A DNA stretch of 64,000 bases from Planctomycetota bacterium. GTDB taxonomy: Bacteria; Planctomycetota; MHYJ01; JACQXL01; JACQZI01. Of the stretch, positions 17,781-24,070 are shown one piece after another (position 1 is the stretch's first letter; the number at the start of each line of letters is the position of its first letter). The position numbers and the translations under genes were made by a program. The notes under the pieces are model-generated. The model saw only the letters and a list, made by a program, of their open reading frames with translations. It was not told the origin of the DNA and did not search any database. The DNA lies in the NCBI GenBank assembly GCA_016207825.1, contig JACQZI010000010.1, positions 171,689-235,688 of the forward strand, read 5' to 3'.

Positions 17781-19058
17781 ATGAAAAAGAAACTGTTCTT
17801 CCTGGTTTTACTCTTATGCATCGCGCTCATCCCGCTTACAATAGCCGGCGAACAAAAGCTTAAGCTTAAATGGGAAAAAACATCGGACGACGCCCTGAAA
17901 GCCGCCCAGCAAACGAATAATCCGGTATTGCTCTTTTTTGTCTGCGGGGCCTGAGGGCTGGAATCCGGAGCTGCCAGCCGTGTGCTGGCAAACGACAAAT
18001 TCATCGAAGCCGCCCAAGGTTTCCATTTAGTCAACGGCACTGAAAAAGACGCGGAGAAATTCAGGGTTCCCCCTGACACGAAAAAATGCGGCATTGTCAT
18101 AGTCGATCCCTTCGGCGACGAACTGGCCATGGGCAGGATATACGACCCCGACGCCCCGGAAAACCTGGCACTGGCAATCATCAGCAAGGCACTTAAGATT
18201 TATGATTCCGAAATAAGCTGGCTGGATTCCGTCGAAAAGGGAATCGCCAAGGCGAAAAAGAGGGATAAGCCGGTCCTGGTTTTCATGGCCGACGATAAAA
18301 AGCCCTCCCAGCAAACCCTGCAAGCGCTGAACAGCCGCGAACTGATGCGCTTGCGGAAATATTTTGTATTTGTCAAAATAGCACATGACAAAGAATCTGA
18401 AGATGCGAAGAAATGGTCGGCGTCATCCGCCCCGTATATTGTCATCCTCAACCCTTTTGAAGAATCAGGCAAAGACCCGATGAAAAAGATATCCGGGCAA
18501 AAAAACGGCAAAACACTCCAGAAGACACTGGAGGAAGCAAAAAAAGCCTATGACCAGATAAAGGAAAAAAGGGCCAAAACAGAGCAGGTTTTCGCTCTCA
18601 ACAGCTCATCATTCGAGGACGGGGAAATGATTCCCAACAGGCATTTTAAAGGCGAAAACAGCCCCTCGCCGAATATGTCCTGGCCGGAAACGGAAGGCGC
18701 CAAATCTTACGCGATTATCTGCGCCAATTCCGAAACAATCGATAACCTCGCCTGGATAACCTGGGTGATTTTTAACATCCCGGAAAAAACAAACGCGCTA
18801 CCGGAAAATATCTCGAAAGGCGCCGAACCGAATGAAGTCAAGGGCGCCAAACAAGGCGTTAATAACCTCGGCAGCACCGGATACGCCGGCCTGATAGCCA
18901 CCAGCGGACGGGGAAGCCAAGAATGTTATTTTACGCTTTACGCGCTTGATACGATACTTGAATTAAAAGCCGGGATAAAAGCCGCGGAATTGCTGAAGGC
19001 CATGGAAGGCCATATTATCAAACAATCCACGCTGGTCGGGCTCTATAAGAATAATTAA
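17781..19058 (+). CDS. Candidate exported selenoprotein: thioredoxin-like (CxxU) + second Trx-like + PEBP domain
   Basis: One frame of 425 residues is interrupted only by an in-frame TGA at 17952-17954 (residue 58). A signal peptide spans 1-22. Residues 28-135 are thioredoxin-like: NNPVLLFF leads into Cys55-Gly-Ala-X58, exactly where thioredoxins have WCGPC, so the UGA replaces the second active-site Cys. A 7-bp hairpin with a G in its loop starts 17 bases after the UGA, as in bacterial SECIS elements. Residues 145-232 (RDKPVLVFMADDKK) look like a second Trx fold without CxxC. Residues 272-425 are a PEBP/YbhB domain (SPNMSWPETEGAKSYA, WVIFNIP). Function is probably thiol redox in the periplasm. 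The alternative is a nonsense-mutated pseudogene, but the frame is otherwise intact over 367 further codons. Confidence 0.72.
17952..17990 (+). promoter_or_regulatory. Bacterial SECIS-like element (UGA plus downstream hairpin)
   Basis: UGA is at 17952-17954. TGCCAGC (17972-17978) and GCTGGCA (17984-17990) form a perfect 7-bp stem with the loop CGTGT. The second loop base is G, at +26 from the UGA, within the 16-37 base range known for bacterial SECIS. SelB would bind the loop to recode UGA as selenocysteine. Confidence 0.65.
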
Positions 19059-19184
19059 CACACCCCTCAGTCCCCTCTTTGTAAGGAGGATTACGGAGCG
19101 GCAGCGAAGTCCCTCCCCGATGGGAACAAGGGTTGCCATCCAATCACCGTTTAATTACCTTCGTCTTTAAGGTATTGAATATTA

Positions 19185-19213
19185 TTTACCGCGCTGCTAT
19201 TTTTGTATATATT
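19185..19213 (+). promoter_or_regulatory. Promoter of mntP, predicted leaderless
   Basis: TTTACC, 17-bp spacer, TATATT, then six bases to the ATG at 19220. No yybP-ykoY-type manganese riboswitch could be recognised in the spacer from 19059. Confidence 0.5.
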
Positions 19214-19219
19214 ATCCAT

Positions 19220-19783
19220 ATGGATTTTATCACCATCTTTTTAATTGCGCTCGGGCTTTCGATGGACGCGCTGGCGGTTTCCATCACCAACGGAATCATT
19301 ATAAAGAATGTCAAAATAATCCATGCCTTCAGGATTGCCCTGTTCTTCGGTTTATTCCAGTCTTTTATGCCGGTCGTCGGCTGGCTTGCCGGATTGGGAT
19401 TAAAGGGATTCATCTCCGGCATGGACCACTGGATTGCTTTCGGGCTTTTGGCGATAATCGGCGGCAAGATGATTTACGAATCGTTCAAACTGGACGCGGG
19501 CAAAGATAAAAACGAATCGCTTAACACCTATATGCTCCTGATTTTATCCGTGGCGACGAGCATAGACGCCCTGGCAGTCGGCTTCACGCTGGCATTTTTA
19601 AATGTCGTGCTGATATTGCCTGTGGCGATTATCGGACTCGTCACCTTCGGGCTTTCCTTTATGGGCGTTTACGCCGGGAATAAGTTCGGTGCGCTTTTAG
19701 GAAACCGGATGGAAATCATCGGCGGATTAATCCTAATCGGAATCGGGCTGAAGATATTAATCCAGCATCTCTTTTACGCGTAA
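19220..19783 (+). CDS. mntP: MntP-family manganese efflux pump
   Basis: 187 residues with six hydrophobic helices in two inverted-repeat halves, the length and layout of MntP. The paired signatures GLSMDALAVSITNG (near 10) and ATSIDALAVGFTLA (near 115) carry the conserved Asp residues that bind Mn2+ in the membrane. It exports Mn2+ and protects against manganese excess. The ATG at 19220 is chosen over an in-frame start 29 codons upstream, because it starts the family domain and lies six bases after a promoter -10. It converges with the 19804-21135 gene. Confidence 0.9.
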   Translation: MDFITIFLIALGLSMDALAVSITNGIIIKNVKIIHAFRIALFFGLFQSFMPVVGWLAGLGLKGFISGMDHWIAFGLLAIIGGKMIYESFKLDAGKDKNESLNTYMLLILSVATSIDALAVGFTLAFLNVVLILPVAIIGLVTFGLSFMGVYAGNKFGALLGNRMEIIGGLILIGIGLKILIQHLFYA

Positions 19784-19803
19784 TAACAGCTTCCAAACTA
19801 CGC

Positions 19804-21135
19804 CTATTTGGCCATATCTTCCGGGTTTTCTTCCGGGAATTCATCCGGCGGCGGCGTTTCATCTTCCGGTTTTTTCTCTTCCTCTTCGTAAGGGACGGCT
19901 TCTCTAACCGCACCTTCACGCCTTAAATAGCTTTTATATGCCGTGGTGCCTTGTTTTATCTGCATACTTCCGGGTGGCTCTTCAAAAAGGTAGTCCACAT
20001 CAGCCTCAAACCATTCGCTGGTTATGGTCGAACCAGCCGGTTCGGTAAGCCCGTATGAATAAGTGGAATAGACCGCCGTCCCCTTGTAATAAGACATCTT
20101 CCCCAGCACGTTAAGGATATGCGGGTCCCCGCTTTCCACGTTTATTGTCATGCGTTTTATTTCCCCGTTATTCAAAGCGTCAATAATAACAAGTTCATAA
20201 GCCCCCCTGCGCAGGCGCGTTTCGGCATTACTGCTATCCTCAAGCGTAAACCAGTCTTTGCCGCCGAGCTTCAAAAGGACTTTATACCCGCTGTAATTAT
20301 CTATGTATACCGGAGCGATGGCGAATTTTATCCCGATGACCAGCCATAGCACCCATAACCCGATTACCAGAAGGTAGGTTTTTATCACGGATAATTTACT
20401 AGCAGACGAGGAAAGTGCATCTTTTAATCCAAACAGGAAACCAAGCACTAAAATACCGCTGATTATGGTCGTCCAAAGCCATAATCCTCTCCCGGCAATA
20501 AACCAGGCGCCTGCGGCAACTACCGCATACCCGATAAGCCAATACAAAGCCATTGATTTATTACCGGCAGGAACTTCCGGCTCAAGGCCTGGCGCATGGA
20601 GCCCTTCGGTTTGGAATTGCGCCTGCACTTCACCCTGGGGCGGTGGTACGGTCTTGGCCTGATAGTGTCTTTCCACCGCATCCCAGGAGCCTTCGGCGCC
20701 GAGCTTGGGGAAATACTGGCCAAAAGCTGTGCCGAATTTATCCAAGGCCGCGTTGCCGGAAACAACGCCTAACTTTTTATTGTATGACTCGCCCTCGCTT
20801 AAAAGCCTTTTTATCTCACCCGCGGGAACGGAGACAAGTTCGGTAAAATATTCCTGCTTCTCATCCTTAAAGACCAAAAGCACCTGTCCGCTTGAAATAA
20901 GCGATTCAATATATTTTTTACAGAGCGCATCGCTGATATCCAGAATGCGGTGGAAAAGGTAAGGCTGATCTGGCATATCATATAGTTTGGTGAACGAGGC
21001 AAGAAGCGCCCCCTCGGGAAAATAAAACATCCGGAAGATTACTGATTTACGGACGCCCTTGAAAGTATTGGGATCGGGCGGCGATATTTCCCAGGAAGGA
21101 ACTCCTTCTTTGTAAGTAAGATTGACTGTCGGCAT
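19804..21135 (-). CDS. Membrane protein with three central TM helices, unknown function
   Basis: 443 residues. The N-terminal soluble region (1-190) contains repeated hydrophobic/charged strands. Three transmembrane helices lie at about 197-285 (LYWLIGYAVVAAGAWFIAG, LWTTIISGILVLGFLFGL, TYLLVIGLWVLWLVIGIKF). An outer domain follows with beta strands (YSGYKVLLKLGGKDWF, MTINVES) and a Pro/Glu/Asp-rich C-terminal tail. No signal peptide precedes the N-terminal domain, so that part is probably cytoplasmic. AAGGAG is about ten bases before the ATG. No family recognised. Confidence 0.55.
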   Translation of the reverse strand: MPTVNLTYKEGVPSWEISPPDPNTFKGVRKSVIFRMFYFPEGALLASFTKLYDMPDQPYLFHRILDISDALCKKYIESLISSGQVLLVFKDEKQEYFTELVSVPAGEIKRLLSEGESYNKKLGVVSGNAALDKFGTAFGQYFPKLGAEGSWDAVERHYQAKTVPPPQGEVQAQFQTEGLHAPGLEPEVPAGNKSMALYWLIGYAVVAAGAWFIAGRGLWLWTTIISGILVLGFLFGLKDALSSSASKLSVIKTYLLVIGLWVLWLVIGIKFAIAPVYIDNYSGYKVLLKLGGKDWFTLEDSSNAETRLRRGAYELVIIDALNNGEIKRMTINVESGDPHILNVLGKMSYYKGTAVYSTYSYGLTEPAGSTITSEWFEADVDYLFEEPPGSMQIKQGTTAYKSYLRREGAVREAVPYEEEEKKPEDETPPPDEFPEENPEDMAK

Positions 21136-21152
21136 GTTTTATTTTCTCCTTA

Positions 21153-21226
21153 TTACACGAAATCACGAAAATGGGAACTCGAAGACAAGAAAACTGATTT
21201 CGTGCTTTCGAACCTCTTTCGTGTTT
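21153..21226. repeat. Dispersed inverted repeat, CACGAAA type
   Basis: ACACGAAATCACGAAA near the left edge faces GATTTCGTGCTTTCG and CTCTTTCGTGT on the right. Such CACGAAA/TTTCGTG inverted elements occur as small non-coding repeats in many genomes. It lies just upstream of the 19804-21135 gene. Confidence 0.5.
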
Positions 21227-21314
21227 AAAACTTATGCTAATTCTTAGAGCCGTATTTGTCAATAATAAAGAGTTGCCAATGGATAAATATGTTCGCCATC
21301 CTAAAGCATCAGGA

Positions 21315-21761
21315 TTAATCGCCTCTTAATTTCTTATTGACAATCTGCCTTATCCTTTCATGCGATATATTTATTTTCCAGTTATCTTTTATCCATTTGG
21401 CGATTTTACGGGATGGCCAGCCTTCGGTGGATGCCCTTCTTTTTATCATATATGTCGACCATCCGCTCACGGACATAATTTCGTCAATCTGTTGGGCGGT
21501 TAATTTCCTGGAACGGACGGGATAAGTGAATCCGGCAAGCCCTTTTTCTTTATATAGCTTGAGCCATTGGTAAACCGAGCGGGAAGAGGTTTGCAATTCT
21601 TCGGCGATTCGTTCCACGGTATGGAATTCGTGGGAAAACCAGACTGCCTGGGCGCGTTTCCGTGCGTGGTAGTTGCCTTCGCCTGCCATGCGGGACATAA
21701 AATGCTGGAGCGAGGCAATCCCGGATTTATCCAGCTGGATGAAAATACATCTTCTTGGCAT
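21315..21761 (-). CDS. Winged HTH protein, IS630-type transposase N-terminal part
   Basis: 148 residues. About 45-80 (TVERIAEELQTSSRSVYQWLKLY) is a helix-turn-helix, followed by a second winged-helix segment (PSRKIAKWIKDNWKINISHERIRQIV). This is the DNA-binding N-terminal arrangement of IS630/Tc1-like transposases. The DDE catalytic domain is absent downstream, so this is probably a domesticated or truncated transposase. The ATG at 21761 is preferred over the GTG five codons upstream because AAGGAG stands directly before it. A shorter relative lies at 34962-35171. Confidence 0.6.
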   Translation of the reverse strand: MPRRCIFIQLDKSGIASLQHFMSRMAGEGNYHARKRAQAVWFSHEFHTVERIAEELQTSSRSVYQWLKLYKEKGLAGFTYPVRSRKLTAQQIDEIMSVSGWSTYMIKRRASTEGWPSRKIAKWIKDNWKINISHERIRQIVNKKLRGD

Positions 21762-21772
21762 AAAACTCCTTG

Positions 21773-21896
21773 CCACAGAATCACAGAGTTCACGGAGAAT
21801 ATTTTTTATAAAGAGTCCAAGAAACCAGGAAAAATTTCATGGATTAATGATCTCATTATTAATATATTAAACTCTGTGTTCTCTGTGTCTCCGTGG
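21773..21896. repeat. Inverted repeat of the CACAGAG/CTCTGTG type
   Basis: CCACAGAATCACAGAG with CACGGAG at the left is mirrored by CTCTGTGTTCTCTGTG with CTCCGTGG at the right. The arms are about 25 bases around a 75-base AT-rich centre. A half copy (CCTCTGTGCCCTCTGTGG) lies near 22053-22072. It looks like a MITE-size dispersed element; no coding content. Confidence 0.5.
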
Positions 21897-21901
21897 CTAT
21901 A

Positions 21902-21967
21902 TTGTCAACTAATTTCTTCCACTTTGTCAAGCATTTTCTTCCATTTTGTCAACCCAATATTTCCGTT
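21902..21967. repeat. Three-unit tandem repeat, 22-bp period
   Basis: TTGTCAA recurs at 21902, 21924 and 21946 with similar TTTCTTCC tails, giving three 22-base units. The sequence is unrelated to the larger arrays but has the same period. Confidence 0.6.
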
Positions 21968-22260
21968 TATCCTATAAAACTCAATATAATCAACAACCAT
22001 CTTCAATATAACGAGTTTCTTATTCGCTTTATATTGAAATATCTCTTTTTATACCCCTCTGTGCCCTCTGTGGTCGTATTTTACCCCAAAAAAGTCGGTT
22101 AATTCTCCCTTATCGGGAGATAAAAGGGGGGTTTTATTTCCGCACTTTTTATATTCGGCGGCTAAAACCGCCTGATTCGTTGTTATATTGAGTATTAGGC
22201 ACTAAAAACCCGGTTAATTCGCCCAACCATGGAGATGGGGGTGGGGGTATCCTACCCCTA

Positions 22261-22524
22261 CACCTCCATAACCATTACCCTGCACCCCTATAACCATTAC
22301 CCTGCACCCTTATAGCCATTATCCTGCACCCCTATAACCATTATCCTGCACCCCTATAACCATTATCCTGCACCCTTATAGCCATTATCCTGCACCCTTA
22401 TAGCCATTATCCTGCACCCCTATAGCCATTACCATGCACCTCCATAGCCATTATTCTACACCCTAATAGCCTATATGCTCTACCCTCATAACATAACGTA
22501 TACCCTATACCTGTATAGCCATCG
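22261..22524. repeat. Twelve-unit imperfect tandem array, 22-bp period
   Basis: Twelve consecutive 22-base units with core CACCYTNATARCC followed by ATTAYCC. Units 2-8 are nearly identical and units 10-12 degenerate. Units stay in exact 22-base register. Non-coding, located between the HTH fragment and the restriction-modification cluster. Confidence 0.85.
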
Positions 22525-22706
22525 GCATATCTTAAACATCTTAGCTGACAGATTATTGGAAAAGTTTTCGGGAATGAGATTATCGGGACGGGAGTTCGGG
22601 ATTAAGACTTTGACCACCTGAAACGATTAATCTTTTAAACTATTAAGCTTTTAAGCCTTTTGGACGTCAAGCCTTCGCTGGCACTGGGGGTTGTTAGCGG
22701 GATGAA
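22525..22706. other. Spacer between repeat array and defence genes
   Basis: About 180 bases including short repeated CTTTTAA words near 22625-22660. No gene, RNA or clear terminator is seen. Confidence 0.3.
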
Positions 22707-23174
22707 TTATTTTATTCTTCCAAGTTTGAATAATCTTGTTAGCCAATTATGAGACCAATACCACCTTTCCGTTTCGTCTATTACACAGGCAGCATATTTA
22801 TCAGCAGGTAACCCATTCTCCTGTATCAATTTATCTGCATCTAAATAATAATCATGACTTTTCCCTTCCGTTAGCTCCAATCTTCTTGGATTGGTATCAG
22901 CGCATAATAAATACTTTTGCTTACTATTGCGTGGCATTAATAAACCTGCTCTCGAAAGTGTTACGGGTCTTCGTCCAACATTTATTGCCGTAATTATTAA
23001 AGAAGTAAGAACAGCACCATTAGGCTGAACTTTTGTGTAATTATCGCCAATTTTAACTTTTATATTTGCTCTGTCTCTACGATATTCAAATATCTTTAAA
23101 ACAGCTAATATAGTCGCTAAAATACCACCCCAAACACCTACCCAATCAGTTAACTTCATATTACTTAAATCCAT
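22707..23174 (-). CDS. Small single-pass membrane protein in defence island
   Basis: 155 residues. One hydrophobic helix at about 11-28 (WVGVWGGILATILAVLKIF) is followed by a basic stretch (EYRRDR) and a beta-rich domain with PVTLSRAGLLMPR. This resembles membrane-anchored Ig-like small proteins often seen next to restriction or toxin genes, but the family is not identified. It lies ten bases downstream of the PIN-like gene, so it is probably the third gene of the restriction-modification transcript. Base composition is AT-richer than the flanks. Confidence 0.45.
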   Translation of the reverse strand: MDLSNMKLTDWVGVWGGILATILAVLKIFEYRRDRANIKVKIGDNYTKVQPNGAVLTSLIITAINVGRRPVTLSRAGLLMPRNSKQKYLLCADTNPRRLELTEGKSHDYYLDADKLIQENGLPADKYAACVIDETERWYWSHNWLTRLFKLGRIK

Positions 23175-23184
23175 ATTTATTACA

Positions 23185-24063
23185 TTAAAGAGATTTCATA
23201 AACTCGTCAAACTTCATAATACGCCCATTATCTGCAAAGATACCTTTACAGTAACCTACAAGGTTACTATCATCAGAAACCAATATTGATGCTTCTCCTC
23301 CCAAGTACGTAGCGATATCAATGTCAAAATAGTCGTTCTCCACAATCCCCGTCCCTTTAATATAATAATGGTCTAATAATATACCCTGAACGAGTGAACT
23401 AATCTGTAATTTCTCGAACGGTGTACTCTGAATATTTTGTATCTCTTGGTTAGAAAATTGGTGTTTCCGGCATTCCCGAATAAACCATTCTTCAAAGAAG
23501 CTAACCTTTTCACCTTGGGCATCAGGCGCTTTTATCTTCGCAATGATATCTGCATTTTGTTTAGCAATGTCTTTAAAACCTCTAAGGATAGGAATTTCCC
23601 AGCCGCTTGAAAGCTCTTTATTCTTAAGTATCGTTACCCAAGAATTACCATCGCGAGATGATTCAATTTGCCCTGCTGTTGTAACCTCTCGCAGGAAAAA
23701 GTCAATAGCCTGTCGCCATTCGGTCCGTTGTGAGGGCGATATAGTTTTGTCTGCAAACACATAAAGTGTTCGTTTGATAAGTTCGTCCGTGTCAGGAAGA
23801 ATATGTCCGTCTGAAAGTTGCCCAAAACGGCTTACGGCACAGCGAATCTCCGCCACATCCGCGTCCGTCAAGGGCGATTTTCTGTTTAGGTTTGACCCAA
23901 GAAGTTCTTGCAATACTCGCGGAATCCAGCCTGTTTTATAATCACTTTGTTTACAGGCTCTATCTAAACTTTCCCATTCTTTTTGGTTCAGCACACCTAA
24001 TTTACGAACCGCATTGGTATCAAAGATAAAGTTAAGCTTAAAACCTGATATATGTGGTAACAT
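23185..24063 (-). CDS. PIN-like nuclease domain protein
   Basis: 292 residues. The N-terminal FIFDTNAVRKLG (13-24) gives the first PIN acid and Asn. The C-terminal block DYFDIDIATYLG and LVSDDSNLVGYC supplies further acids and the final SDD-type strand, followed by IMKFDEF. A long helical insertion (about 60-230) separates them. PIN domains are metal-dependent ribonucleases found in toxins and defence genes. It starts eight bases after the type IIG gene ends, so it is probably an accessory effector or regulator of that system. Its specific role is unknown. Confidence 0.6.
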   Translation of the reverse strand: MLPHISGFKLNFIFDTNAVRKLGVLNQKEWESLDRACKQSDYKTGWIPRVLQELLGSNLNRKSPLTDADVAEIRCAVSRFGQLSDGHILPDTDELIKRTLYVFADKTISPSQRTEWRQAIDFFLREVTTAGQIESSRDGNSWVTILKNKELSSGWEIPILRGFKDIAKQNADIIAKIKAPDAQGEKVSFFEEWFIRECRKHQFSNQEIQNIQSTPFEKLQISSLVQGILLDHYYIKGTGIVENDYFDIDIATYLGGEASILVSDDSNLVGYCKGIFADNGRIMKFDEFMKSL

Positions 24064-24070
24064 AATTTAC

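Noticed and set aside
19059..19219. yybP-ykoY manganese riboswitch upstream of mntP
   Set aside because: No recognisable conserved core, and the promoter lies six bases before the ATG, leaving no room for a leader.
22261..22524. CRISPR array
   Set aside because: Units are contiguous without unique spacers and the unit is only 22 bases; no cas gene nearby.
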